DNA of 41,464 nucleotides from CAZPKH01 sp964407165 (GCA_964407165.1 CAYOUJ010000017.1:1-41464); one strand, 5' to 3'. Shown: positions 14,961-22,753, counted from the first letter of the stretch. Translations and numbers: made by a program. Notes: generated by a model not told the origin, from the sequence alone.

Positions 14961-15021
14961 CATACAGAAACATCAAAAACAAAAGAAACAAAGTTTCTGT
15001 TGTTTCTATCGTTTCTGTATG
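14961..15021 (+). promoter_or_regulatory. 30-bp inverted repeat in mRNA leader
   Basis: CATACAGAAAC (14961-14971) pairs with GTTTCTGTATG (15011-15021), and pairing continues inward through AGAAAC/GTTTCT units with a few mismatches, giving arms of about 30 nt and almost no loop. After it come tandem ACTCATCA octamers up to the ATG. A long A/U-rich stem like this in the leader could affect translation or stability. Confidence 0.65.
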
Positions 15022-15064
15022 ATATTACTCATGAACTCAAATACTCATCAACTCATCAACTCAA

Positions 15065-15499
15065 ATGCTTAAGAAAATCCTCTCAATATCCGGCCGCCCC
15101 GGCCTCTTTCATCTCATCAGCCAAGGGAAGAACATGCTCATCGTCGAGGCCCTTGACACTAAGAAACGCTTCCCTGTGCACGCACGCGACAAGGTCATCT
15201 CCGTAGCAGACGTGTCGATGTACACCGACGACGGCGGCGACAAGCCCCTCCCCGAGATACTCGAAGCTCTGAAAACAAAGGCCGAGGGCAAGGAGGTAGA
15301 CATCAAGGCCATGGACAAGAACGACGGCTTCCACCGGCTCTTCGCCGAGGTGCTCCCCAACTATGACCGCGACCGCGTGCGCACCTCCGACATCCGCAAG
15401 CTCCTGCAGTGGTACAACGCACTCGTCGCCGCCGGCATCACCGAATTCACCGAAGTCCCCGCAGAAGAGAAATCCGAAGAGCCTTCTACGGAGAAGTAA
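15065..15499 (+). CDS. DUF5606-type conserved protein
   Basis: 144-aa soluble protein matching a Bacteroidetes family of unknown function that I recall as DUF5606. The conserved N-terminus is LKKILSISGRPGLFHLISQG, followed by a small barrel-like half (MLIVEALDTKKRFPVHARDKVIS, a short linker, DVSMYTDD) and a helical half ending in DIRKLLQWYNALV. The C-terminal tail is acidic (EEKSEEPSTEK). It precedes the hemerythrin gene by 45 bp of heptamer repeat on the same strand, so co-transcription is possible. No function can be proposed from the sequence. Confidence 0.8.
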   Translation: MLKKILSISGRPGLFHLISQGKNMLIVEALDTKKRFPVHARDKVISVADVSMYTDDGGDKPLPEILEALKTKAEGKEVDIKAMDKNDGFHRLFAEVLPNYDRDRVRTSDIRKLLQWYNALVAAGITEFTEVPAEEKSEEPSTEK

Positions 15500-15512
15500 C
15501 CCCAAAGGCAGC

Positions 15513-15540
15513 TATAAGTTATAAACTATAAGTTATAAAC
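15513..15540. repeat. TTATAAG-type repeat between DUF5606 and hemerythrin genes
   Basis: CTATAAGTTATAAA occurs twice in tandem (14-bp unit, two heptamers each). It ends 4 nt before the TTG start of the hemerythrin gene and supplies the in-frame stop that limits that gene upstream. Confidence 0.85.
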
Positions 15541-15544
15541 TCAC

Positions 15545-16228
15545 TTGCGCTTTACCCGCACATTCATCCCTGACGACAGCATCGTCGACCTCATCGCCGA
15601 GAACTATAACATTCTCCCCGTTCTCAGCCGATTCGCCATACCCCTCGGATTCCAGAGCCGCACAATCGGCCAGGTGTGCAAGCAGTCAGACATCGATGCC
15701 AACCTGTTTCTGACCGTCGTCAACTTCATACTCACCGGCTCCATCGACTACAAGATGGCTGGCCGCGTGTCGCCGCTGTCGCTCGTCGACTTCCTCAAGC
15801 GCTCCCACGACTACTTCATCGACTACAAGTTCCCCCACATCCGCACCGGTCTCGTCGGCGCCCTCGACCGCGAACGCCACTCCGACATAAACCCCTCGAT
15901 CATGGAGTTCTACGACAACTTCGTCGAGCAGGTGCGGCAGCACTTCGACTACGAGGAGCACACCGTATTCCCATATATCCGCGCGCTGATGGACGGGGAG
16001 AGGTCTGAGTACAGCATCGCCACCTTCCGCCGCCAACATGAGGAGGTGGGCGAGCGCCTCAACGAACTCAAGAATCTCATACTCCGCTTCTACAGCACCG
16101 ACGTGCCAAACCGCATGTACGACGCGCTCGTCGACATATACAATTGCGAAGAAGACCTCAACGTGCACGCCGACATCGAGAACCATATCCTCATCCCCCT
16201 GATCTCACGGCTCGAGGACCGTCTGTAA
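15545..16228 (+). CDS. Hemerythrin HHE-domain protein with ScdA-like N-terminus
   Basis: 227 aa. Residues about 10-75 resemble the N-terminal domain of ScdA/YtfE di-iron proteins (DLIAENYNILPVLSRFAIPLGF, GQVC), and about 85-225 form a hemerythrin-like four-helix bundle with candidate iron ligands H88, H133, E138/H139, H165, H208 and H214. Likely binds a di-iron centre and senses or handles O2, NO or damaged iron centres. The only usable start in this frame is TTG at 15545, because an in-frame TAA sits 9 nt upstream. The LuxR-type regulator follows after 4 bp and should be its functional partner. Confidence 0.87.
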   Translation: MRFTRTFIPDDSIVDLIAENYNILPVLSRFAIPLGFQSRTIGQVCKQSDIDANLFLTVVNFILTGSIDYKMAGRVSPLSLVDFLKRSHDYFIDYKFPHIRTGLVGALDRERHSDINPSIMEFYDNFVEQVRQHFDYEEHTVFPYIRALMDGERSEYSIATFRRQHEEVGERLNELKNLILRFYSTDVPNRMYDALVDIYNCEEDLNVHADIENHILIPLISRLEDRL

Positions 16229-16232
16229 CGAG

Positions 16233-16820
16233 ATGAAGCACACGACGTTTGCCATAGTCCACCCCTCCGCCCTCGTCGCCGCCGGTCTGACATCCCTGGT
16301 CCGGTCAATCCCCGGATTTCACATCAACGTGGTGCGCCTTGACGACTACGACACCCTCGCCGACGAGATCGAGGAGATACACCCGTCGATCGTGATGCTC
16401 GACGTGATGACCGCCTCTCCGCGCTGCCTCGCCGAGCTGCGGCGCATACCCTCCGGTCCTAAGATCATGGGGGTATACCACGCCGTCATGCCGCAGTCGA
16501 TGACCGCGGGCTTTGACGCCATGCTATCAATATATGACACCCCCGAGCGGCTCACGTCTGTCATACGGGGGCTGCTCACAGCCTTCGACGACGCCGACGA
16601 AGAGCGCCGCGAACTCTCACCCCGCGAAAAGGACGTGGTCATTGCTCTCGTCAAAGGCATGTCAAACAAAGAGATTGCCGCCGAGATGCACCTATCGGTC
16701 AACACCATCATGACACACCGCCGCAACATAGCCTCCAAGCTGCAGATCCATTCACCTGCCGGCCTGACCATCTATGCCATCATGCAGAAGCTCATCGACA
16801 TTAACGACCTCCAAAAATAA
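16233..16820 (+). CDS. LuxR/FixJ-type regulator with degenerate receiver
   Basis: 195 aa. The C-terminal HTH (about 127-190: LSPREKDVVIALVKGMSNKE and NTIMTHRRNIASKL) is a canonical LuxR/NarL DNA-binding domain. The N-terminal half looks like a receiver domain with D57 (MLDV) in place of the phosphorylation site, but the acidic pair after strand 1 is replaced by H10-P11-S12 and the conserved Lys near residue 104 is missing, so phosphorylation as in normal response regulators is doubtful. Directly behind the hemerythrin gene (4 bp). The pair could form a redox-responsive switch, with the hemerythrin as input. Inference. Confidence 0.87.
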   Translation: MKHTTFAIVHPSALVAAGLTSLVRSIPGFHINVVRLDDYDTLADEIEEIHPSIVMLDVMTASPRCLAELRRIPSGPKIMGVYHAVMPQSMTAGFDAMLSIYDTPERLTSVIRGLLTAFDDADEERRELSPREKDVVIALVKGMSNKEIAAEMHLSVNTIMTHRRNIASKLQIHSPAGLTIYAIMQKLIDINDLQK

Positions 16821-16825
16821 AAGGG

Positions 16826-18232
16826 CTAATCCTCAAATTCCGCCGCGTGCGTTCCGTTTGGAAACGCCTCCAAATATGCGCTTATATACTTTTGTTCGCC
16901 AAGATATGCCAGGCGGTAAGCGTATTCCTCGTTTTGCGTGATGTCAGGGAGCAGCGTCTCGAAAGCCTCGTCAAACGGCTCAATGATCAATCCTAAACTC
17001 GGCTCCGTGATAATGTACTCCATCATCGAGATCAGCCTTTCGATGTCGCGCGCCGCTACTATCTCGTGTGCCAACTCTTGGGCCAAGCTGTCGCGACGAC
17101 TCATTACAAATGAGATGTCGCGGACACAGAAAAAGGTGTTATTATATCCCCAAGAACCCAGTTCCATAATCATCCTCTGGTGGCAGTCCATTACAGAGCT
17201 GTCACCGAAGGCTTTCATGCGCGCGGCGTAGTAGGCGTTAAACACCGTGTCGCGATACTGCTGAGGACATGTCACGGATAATTTAAGCAGCTCTTCATAG
17301 TCGCCGGTGGCGATAATCCGCTCGACGTATGCCTTCTCCTCCAGCCTGTTGGCTCCCCAGAACAGGCAGCAGACGGTCACAACCGCCAGAAGCGAGACCG
17401 CCCCAAACGCCGTCTCCTTGCCGGTATAGCGCTTGGCAAACGGGTAGAGGAACCCGTATGCACAGGCAACTGCCAACAACGACAGCACTTTAATATAAAC
17501 ATACCCCGTAATGACTTGTGAGGTTACCACCGCAACCACCAAGGGCAGCGCGACGCACCATATCACCCGATTCCTCCACATCTTGCGACGGAGAGTCTTT
17601 ATCCGATTATAGGCCTCCTCGGCCAGAGGCGACTCCGGATATAATTCGACAAACTCTTCAAGCTGCCCGACTGTAAAGCACAAGGAGAACGCTCGCTCTG
17701 CGGCCAAGTCGCCTATCCCGGCGAAAGAGTATCGCTGTTCGATGATCTGCACCTCGTTGAGAGTGGCGCACAACTGCAGCGCCTCTTCTGCACTGAGAAA
17801 CAGCCGGTCGCTGTCATACACTGTGCGGGAGTAGGCTTCCGTGCTCTCAAGCGACTGCAGCGAGGCGTCCACCTGGGCTATCACTTCGTCAAGCTGACCG
17901 CCCTCCGGCTTTCCGAATATAGCGTTGATGGCCACGGCTGAGTTCCACAGGTCATCAAGCTCATTGCCGTAAGCATCCCGGTTTATGGGATGGAGTTCAT
18001 ACTTTTCCGTGCTGCGGGCATGACGCTCGCTTACCTCTTGGCACATGAACTGGATAAGCCGGTCGGCGGCACGATTGAGGCACTCCTCGGGACACGCCTC
18101 GCGCATCTCTCCCAACACAGCGAAAATAAGCACAACGATACGATATATCGGCTCTTGAGGATGGGCAGAGATATATTCGAGGCACTCGTCGAACCAACTC
18201 TCGAGATGGCCGGTATAATCAAGGTCTTCCAT
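16826..18232 (-). CDS. Membrane protein of unknown function, 468 aa
   Basis: Not recognised. The N-terminal soluble part (about 1-215) is helical and acidic, with a TPR-like piece (VGQLEEFVELYPESPLAEEAYNRI is split over two helices). A central block of about four hydrophobic helices follows (VIWCVALPLVVAVVTSQVI, VLSLLAVACAYGFLYPFA, AVSLLAVVTVCCLFWG), then a C-terminal soluble helical part ending EAFPNGTHAAEFED. The start at 18232 (MEDLDYTGHLESW) follows a promoter at 18260-18290; an earlier in-frame ATG at 18340 lies upstream of that promoter. Convergent with the LuxR gene, 5 bp apart. Confidence 0.75.
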   Translation of the reverse strand: MEDLDYTGHLESWFDECLEYISAHPQEPIYRIVVLIFAVLGEMREACPEECLNRAADRLIQFMCQEVSERHARSTEKYELHPINRDAYGNELDDLWNSAVAINAIFGKPEGGQLDEVIAQVDASLQSLESTEAYSRTVYDSDRLFLSAEEALQLCATLNEVQIIEQRYSFAGIGDLAAERAFSLCFTVGQLEEFVELYPESPLAEEAYNRIKTLRRKMWRNRVIWCVALPLVVAVVTSQVITGYVYIKVLSLLAVACAYGFLYPFAKRYTGKETAFGAVSLLAVVTVCCLFWGANRLEEKAYVERIIATGDYEELLKLSVTCPQQYRDTVFNAYYAARMKAFGDSSVMDCHQRMIMELGSWGYNNTFFCVRDISFVMSRRDSLAQELAHEIVAARDIERLISMMEYIITEPSLGLIIEPFDEAFETLLPDITQNEEYAYRLAYLGEQKYISAYLEAFPNGTHAAEFED

Positions 18233-18259
18233 TGCGGTGTATTGTTTTTGTTTATTGCG

Positions 18260-18290
18260 CAAATTTATGAAAAAATTGCCGTCGGCGCAA
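18260..18290 (-). promoter_or_regulatory. Promoter of the 468-aa membrane protein
   Basis: On the minus strand TTG (18288-18290), a 20-bp spacer and TAAATTTG (18260-18267) followed by C. About 27 nt before the chosen ATG. Confidence 0.65.
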
Positions 18291-18298
18291 GCATTTGG

Positions 18299-18342
18299 AT
18301 AAGAAAAAGTTGCCGTCCCGTGTGTTTTGGGGGACGGCAACT
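18299..18342 (-). terminator. Rho-independent terminator of ribonuclease gene
   Basis: AGTTGCCGTCCC (18308-18319) and GGGACGGCAACT (18331-18342) are perfect 12-bp arms; on the minus strand TTTTTCTT follows. It is 35 nt behind the ribonuclease stop. Confidence 0.85.
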
Positions 18343-18376
18343 GTGTTTTCAGGGATGGAATGGGATGAGAGGGCGG

Positions 18377-20002
18377 CTATTCCGCCTTTACCCGGGTCTT
18401 GGATTTACTCTTGCGCTTGGTGGCCGACGAGTCGAGGTCTTTCTCCTCCTTGAGGTCTATCTCTGTGCCGTCGGCTCCGATTACCTTGTATTGCAGGTAG
18501 GCCAGCGACTGGTCCGGAAGCACCTTGAACGACCGGCCTGTGGCCACACGCCAGCGGCGGTAGAGCGACACGAGGCCTTTCTTGAGGTAGGCGTCGACAA
18601 AGGGGTGCACGTAGAGCTTGAAGTGGTTCTGGCCAAGGGTGCCGGTCAGGTAGTCAATCTTCTCCTTAAGCGTGTCGGTGAACAGCAGAGACGGCTGCAC
18701 CTCGCCGCGTCCGAAGCACGACGGGCACGTCTCGGAGGTGTGGATGTCGAGCGCCGGACGCACACGCTGGCGGGTGATCTGCATCAGCCCGAACTTGCTA
18801 AGGGGCAAGATGTTGTGGCGGGCGCGGTCGCCGGCCATAATCTCGCGCATGTGGTCGTAGAGCGCTTGCCGGTGCTCAGCCTTGTTCATGTCGATGAAAT
18901 CCACCACTATGATACCGCCCATGTCGCGCAGGCGCAGTTGGCGCGCTATCTCGTCGGCGGCGCGCAGGTTCACCTCCAGAGCGTTGGTCTCCTGGTCGTT
19001 GGCAGCGCGCGAGCGGTTGCCAGAATTGACGTCTATCACATGGAGCGCCTCAGTGGTCTCGATGATCAGATAGGCACCCGACTTAAACGACACTGTCTTG
19101 CCAAACGACGATTTTATCTGCTTGGTTATGTTGTGGCGGTCGAAAATTGGCTCGTCTTTGGTGTGGAGCTTGACTATGTCGACACGGTCGGGGGCGATGA
19201 GGTGGACGTAGCGGCGTATCTGGTCGAAGACTTCGGCGTTGTTGACGTAGATGGCCTCGAAAGTGGGGCTGAACACGTCGCGCAGCACGCCCACTATGCG
19301 GCTCTCCTCTTGAAAGATAAGCTGCGGAGCCGTGGCCGTCTGGGCCTTTTGCACCGCCTGCTCCCAATCCGAAAGCAAGGTTTTCATCTCGTGGTTGAGC
19401 TCCGCGGCCTTCTTGCCCTCGGCTGACGTGCGGATGATCACGCCGAAGTTGCGGGGCTTGATGGAGTCGACTATCTGGCGCAGGCGCAACTTCTCCTCGG
19501 TGGTCTTGATCTTGGCCGAGATTGAGATTTTGTCACCGAAAGGCATCAGCACAAGATAGCGGCCGGTGAACGAGATTTCTGTGGTAAGGCGCGGGCCCTT
19601 CGACGAGATTGGTTCTTTGACTATCTGCACCATCAGCTGCTGGCCCGGTGTGAGCTGGTCGGCAACGGTGCCGTGCTTGTCGATGTCGGGCTTGAGCTTG
19701 AGCTTCGAGATGGAGGGAGCGGGCTTAGTCGGGTTGTCGAGGGCGCCTTTGAGCCACTCGGCGTAGGTGGAGAATCGTGATCCAAGATCCTGGTAATGCA
19801 GGAAAGCGTCCTTTTCGTAGCCGACATTGACAAATGCGGCGTTGAGCCCCGGCATCAGTTTCTTGACCTTTGCCAGGTAGATGTCGCCCACGGCGTAGGC
19901 CAGGGAGGTCGACTCCTTCTGGAGGGACATCAGACGTCCGTCCTCGGTCAAGGCTATCGACACCTCTTTGGGCTGCACATCAACGATGAGTTCGCTTTGC
20001 AT
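18377..20002 (-). CDS. rng: Ribonuclease G (Rne/Rng family)
   Basis: 541-aa endoribonuclease that cuts single-stranded AU-rich RNA, acting in rRNA 5' maturation and mRNA decay. An S1-type domain (about 36-135, GDIYLAKVKKLMPGLNAAFV split over two strands) leads into the catalytic domain with D324 (IDVNSG) and D368 (VVDFIDM), which hold the Mg2+ ion. The zinc link CPSC is at 426-429, followed by the C-terminal oligomerisation region. No long disordered scaffold as in RNase E; the tail is short and basic (KRKSKSKTRVK). It is last in a row HU - 29-aa peptide - rng, an order common in Bacteroidales. Its probable leader holds two large inverted repeats (20030-20156 and 20168-20299). Confidence 0.95.
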   Translation of the reverse strand: MQSELIVDVQPKEVSIALTEDGRLMSLQKESTSLAYAVGDIYLAKVKKLMPGLNAAFVNVGYEKDAFLHYQDLGSRFSTYAEWLKGALDNPTKPAPSISKLKLKPDIDKHGTVADQLTPGQQLMVQIVKEPISSKGPRLTTEISFTGRYLVLMPFGDKISISAKIKTTEEKLRLRQIVDSIKPRNFGVIIRTSAEGKKAAELNHEMKTLLSDWEQAVQKAQTATAPQLIFQEESRIVGVLRDVFSPTFEAIYVNNAEVFDQIRRYVHLIAPDRVDIVKLHTKDEPIFDRHNITKQIKSSFGKTVSFKSGAYLIIETTEALHVIDVNSGNRSRAANDQETNALEVNLRAADEIARQLRLRDMGGIIVVDFIDMNKAEHRQALYDHMREIMAGDRARHNILPLSKFGLMQITRQRVRPALDIHTSETCPSCFGRGEVQPSLLFTDTLKEKIDYLTGTLGQNHFKLYVHPFVDAYLKKGLVSLYRRWRVATGRSFKVLPDQSLAYLQYKVIGADGTEIDLKEEKDLDSSATKRKSKSKTRVKAE

Positions 20003-20029
20003 TGATGAGTAGGATTTTGTAACAAACAG

Positions 20030-20156
20030 ACTGAGAACAAACCCTCAGGGCATCGTCTAACCCCTCGAATATGACCATCCGTTTGTTAAGGCCTCTAATG
20101 GCCCGGATGGTTGTCAGAAAATGGGGGTTAGCGGTGCCTACCGGTTTGTTCTCAGT
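20030..20156 (-). ncRNA. Nested hairpin element in the leader of the ribonuclease gene
   Basis: Three nested stems. Outer: ACTGAGAACAAACC (20030-20043) with 20143-20156, 14 perfect pairs. Middle: 20049-20064 with 20124-20138, 15 pairs including one G-T and a one-base bulge. Inner: ACCATCCG (20074-20081) with 20104-20111, perfect, capped by GGCC/GGCC (20090-20093 and 20100-20103). It ends 27 nt before the rng start on the same transcript. It could be a cis-regulatory RNA that the ribonuclease cuts to control its own mRNA, as RNase E does through its leader in E. coli, or a mobile palindrome. The pairing is seen; the role is inferred. Confidence 0.6.
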
Positions 20157-20167
20157 ATGGCATCATT

Positions 20168-20299
20168 AATGCATAATGCATAATGCACAATGCATAATTG
20201 CCATTCGTGCAATTTCAATGAAATTTGTTTGATATTAATGCCTTGGGCATTTCTGTCCGCCGCATTAAATTATGCATTATGCATTATGCATCATGCATT
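20168..20299. repeat. GCATAAT-armed inverted repeat with GGCATTTC core
   Basis: Arms of 32 bp (20168-20199 and 20268-20299), 30 of 32 complementary, made of GCATAAT/ATGCATA heptamers. The 68-bp spacer holds GGCATTTC at 20246-20253. It lies directly behind the 29-aa peptide gene and fills the gap to the nested hairpin; together they account for the whole 302-bp gap at 20003-20304. Confidence 0.92.
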
Positions 20300-20304
20300 G
20301 GTGA

Positions 20305-20394
20305 TTACTTCTTCTTGTGACGGTTCTTGCGCAGGCGCTTCTTGCGCTTGTGCGTCGCCATCTTGTGGCCTTTACGTTTCTTTCCGCTGGGCAT
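20305..20394 (-). CDS. 29-aa basic peptide, AURKAIP1/COX24 (mS38-like) type
   Basis: A 29-residue, extremely basic peptide; it starts MPSGKKRKGHKMATHKRKKR and ends LRKNRHKKK. More than half the residues are Lys, Arg or His. It matches the short Bacteroidetes proteins annotated as AURKAIP1/COX24-domain, relatives of the mitochondrial ribosomal protein mS38 and similar in character to small ribosomal proteins such as mycobacterial bS22. Likely a ribosome-associated peptide. Between HU and ribonuclease G on the same strand. Start fixed by the only ATG with this reading; TAA stop at 20305-20307. Confidence 0.85.
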   Translation of the reverse strand: MPSGKKRKGHKMATHKRKKRLRKNRHKKK

Positions 20395-20486
20395 TGCAGT
20401 AAAAAGTTTTAATGGTTAATTATTGTGTGGCTGCCGCATCTGCGCGGCCGCCGTATGATGACTCGATGAGGAGCGGGGTGATGCTT

Positions 20487-20765
20487 TTAGGCGTTGCGCA
20501 CCTGGTCCATGAACACGCGGGCGGGCTTGAAAGCGGGGATGTTGTGCTCGGGCACTACGATGGTGGTGTTCTTGGAGATGTTGCGGGCGGTCTTTTCACG
20601 GCGGGTCTTGACGATGAAGCTGCCAAAACCACGAAGGTAAACGTTTTCACCGTTGGCCAGGGAGTCTTTGACTACGTCCATGAACTTCTCGACGGTGTCG
20701 AGGACGCTTGAGCGGTCGATGCCGGTGCTGCGAGCGATTTCGTTAACGATGTCGGCTTTAGTCAT
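20487..20765 (-). CDS. HU/IHF-family DNA-binding protein
   Basis: 92-aa nucleoid protein that binds and bends DNA as a dimer. N-terminal helices (TKADIVNEIARSTGIDRSSV), the GFGSF turn (47-51), and the long beta arm with RNISKNTTIVVPEHNIPAFKP, the conserved DNA-binding saddle ending in PAFKPA. Length and sequence fit the HU/IHF family. First gene of the row leading to the 29-aa peptide and rng; a four-fold TTAG-like repeat precedes its ATG, and a weak -7-like GATATTTG lies further upstream. Confidence 0.95.
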   Translation of the reverse strand: MTKADIVNEIARSTGIDRSSVLDTVEKFMDVVKDSLANGENVYLRGFGSFIVKTRREKTARNISKNTTIVVPEHNIPAFKPARVFMDQVRNA

Positions 20766-20872
20766 TGTTAGTTAGTTAGTTATTTATATTTCAGTGAATT
20801 ATAAAATTTCAATTGCTGTGGGCACGCCATGGTCTGAGAACGGCTGTTTTTAGCAGTGCAAATATCGGCATT

Positions 20873-20905
20873 TTTTTTTAATTAACAATCAATTAATTAA
20901 AAAAA
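20873..20905. terminator. AT-rich inverted repeat between acyltransferase and HU genes
   Basis: TTTTTTTAATTAA (20873-20885) and TTAATTAAAAAAA (20893-20905) are a perfect 13-bp inverted repeat with a 7-nt loop. It lies 18 nt past the acyltransferase stop and could weakly terminate it on the minus strand. Confidence 0.5.
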
Positions 20906-20923
20906 TTTACCTCCCCCCGAAAA

Positions 20924-22009
20924 TCAAGCGGCGTCGGGAGCGGGTTTGGGTCGGCGCGAGAAGAGTGGCTTCTCGATAAACTGCCGCCGCAACGCGTCAA
21001 TCAGAGAGCAGATCAGAAACACCCCAATCGGCACGGCAATGGCCTGGTAAACAAGCGTGGAGAGGGGTGCGTGAAGCATCTCCGGCACTCGGCACACGTC
21101 CTGCCACAGCCACTGGCGCATGGTGTCGCTCGAAGCATGTATCAGCAGCACGCCGAAAGTGCCCGCCGCCAGGAAGTTGATGGTGTTGCTGTAGAACGGC
21201 TTTATGTTCACTGCCACGAGGAAGGCCGACGTGCCAACTACAAACGCAAGCAACTTGTTGGAGTCTGACACCATCTGATAAGTCATCAATTTCTCTAAGA
21301 ACCATATATTATGTGTGGCGATGGCATGGTGATAAATTACGTACACAGAGGCATACGACAGTGCCACGCCGCCGACGAGCATGGCTACCGACCACTTGAG
21401 GCTGGAGGTGAAGCGGTTGGGATACAGCCGCAAGTATGCTGCGACGAAATAGAGCACCATATACCACACCGGCTCGTGCATCACCGGCGCGCCGAAAACA
21501 GTGCCGCAGATGGTAAATACGAAAAGCAGACCCAGGACAAGCCACCCAAGTTCTTGCTTCGTGCAGGCGTTGATGAGCTTGTTGTAGAACGGGACGAAGG
21601 CGTAGAAGGCCATGAAACTGGCAGTGAAGCCATGGTTGATGCCGATAAACAGGCGGAATGCCTTGCGCAGGTAGTCTGTAGCGCCGGCTGCCTGATAGCC
21701 GGTCAGGGAGAAGATGGCCATGATTAGCAGCCCGTAGAACAGCACCTCGACAAGCAGTTTCATGTAGCGCCGCAGCGTCAGCTGCATGGTGCAAAGGAAG
21801 TAGCCGGAGATGAGTATGAAGCTGTTGATGGCTGACTTGCCCCACATGCCCCACATCAACAGGAACTCCTGCTGGGGCTTGGGCTGGTCGATGGAGAAAT
21901 GTGATACTACCGTGGAGTTTACAACATAATGATGGGCAATGATGGCCATCATAGCGAGTATACGGAGGAGCTCAAGGCTGCTGTTGCGCGGCGCTTTACC
22001 CCCCCCCAT
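20924..22009 (-). CDS. Membrane acyltransferase (acyltransferase 3 family), possible phase-variable start
   Basis: 361 aa with about ten hydrophobic helices, the acyltransferase-3 (OafA/NolL-like) fold that O-acylates surface sugars or lipids. The typical N-terminal motif is present: NSSLELLRILAMMAIIAHH, with His26 as probable catalytic residue, then the SGYF segment (FILISGYFLC). The C-terminus is short, basic and cytoplasmic. The ATG is immediately followed by G's: together a G9 tract (ATG GGG GGG GGT), so loss or gain of one G would abolish the frame at codon 2. Begins 21 bp behind the HAD gene, hence an operon with it. Substrate unknown. Confidence 0.88.
   Translation of the reverse strand: MGGGKAPRNSSLELLRILAMMAIIAHHYVVNSTVVSHFSIDQPKPQQEFLLMWGMWGKSAINSFILISGYFLCTMQLTLRRYMKLLVEVLFYGLLIMAIFSLTGYQAAGATDYLRKAFRLFIGINHGFTASFMAFYAFVPFYNKLINACTKQELGWLVLGLLFVFTICGTVFGAPVMHEPVWYMVLYFVAAYLRLYPNRFTSSLKWSVAMLVGGVALSYASVYVIYHHAIATHNIWFLEKLMTYQMVSDSNKLLAFVVGTSAFLVAVNIKPFYSNTINFLAAGTFGVLLIHASSDTMRQWLWQDVCRVPEMLHAPLSTLVYQAIAVPIGVFLICSLIDALRRQFIEKPLFSRRPKPAPDAA
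21999..22007 (-). repeat. G9 homopolymer at the acyltransferase start codon
   Basis: Nine G's on the coding strand, the first being the G of ATG. Homopolymers of this length slip during replication in many bacteria. Confidence 0.95.
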
Positions 22010-22030
22010 ATTTTACTGATTGACTGCATG

Positions 22031-22753
22031 TTATAGATAGCTATTAATGTCTGATAAGTGTCTGATAGTGGGCACCGTCGGATGCTTGAGGTCAGGTTTA
22101 CGGGTGAACAGGATGGCGTGCCACCCGGCGGCAAGGGCACCCGCAATGTCAGTTGCAGGGTTGTCCCCTATCAGTATATGGTGTGCCGGGTCGATGTCAG
22201 CGGCGCGCTCCATGGCGTAGGCATACAGCCGCGTGTCCGGCTTGTTGACACCGATCTCGTCGCTGAGGACTATAAGGTCGATCAAATCCTCCATCCCCGC
22301 GCTTTTCACCTTGAGCTGCTGCACACCGTTGAAGCCATTGCTCAGTATGCCTGTCTTGTAACCCTTGGCGCGCAGGTCGCGGAGCACATCGTGTGCGCCG
22401 GGTATCACGACCTTGCCGCGGGCAAGATAATCAAGATACACCGGGTCAAGGTCGGCGCAAGCCTTCCGTGCCTCATCCTCCGGCATCCCCGCCTCGACTA
22501 ACGGACGGCGAAAACGCTCCATGCGAAGCACCTCCTGGGTGATGCCCCCCACATTATATAATTGCCACAGTGCGTCGTTGTGGGTGTGGTAGGCGTCGAG
22601 CCAAGCCTGCTCGCTGTGAAAAAGCCGCTCGAGACCCCACTCGCGATAGCACCGCAGCAGCGCAGCGTTGCTGTTGGCATGGAAGTCGACGAGCGTGTCG
22701 TCGAGGTCTATCCACACCCACTTTACACCTTTTATAATAGTGTCGGCAATCAT
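22031..22753 (-). CDS. HAD hydrolase, YjjG-like pyrimidine nucleotidase
   Basis: 240-aa cytoplasmic phosphatase of the haloacid dehalogenase superfamily. Motif I WIDLDDTLVDF (nucleophile D16, acid D18), motif II in ILSNGF, Lys in GVNKPDTR (motif III) and GDNPATDIAGA (motif IV). The segment SNGFNGVQQLKVKSAGM resembles YjjG, which dephosphorylates non-canonical pyrimidine nucleotides. The start at 22753 (MIADTIIKG) lies 5 nt behind the -7 box at 22759-22766, so the message is probably leaderless. Followed by the acyltransferase after 21 bp. Confidence 0.9.
   Translation of the reverse strand: MIADTIIKGVKWVWIDLDDTLVDFHANSNAALLRCYREWGLERLFHSEQAWLDAYHTHNDALWQLYNVGGITQEVLRMERFRRPLVEAGMPEDEARKACADLDPVYLDYLARGKVVIPGAHDVLRDLRAKGYKTGILSNGFNGVQQLKVKSAGMEDLIDLIVLSDEIGVNKPDTRLYAYAMERAADIDPAHHILIGDNPATDIAGALAAGWHAILFTRKPDLKHPTVPTIRHLSDINSYL

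Noticed and set aside
17990..19426. Long open frame (478 codons) on the plus strand across two minus-strand genes
   Set aside because: Antisense to ribonuclease G and the 468-aa membrane protein; no family motifs and it crosses a terminator.
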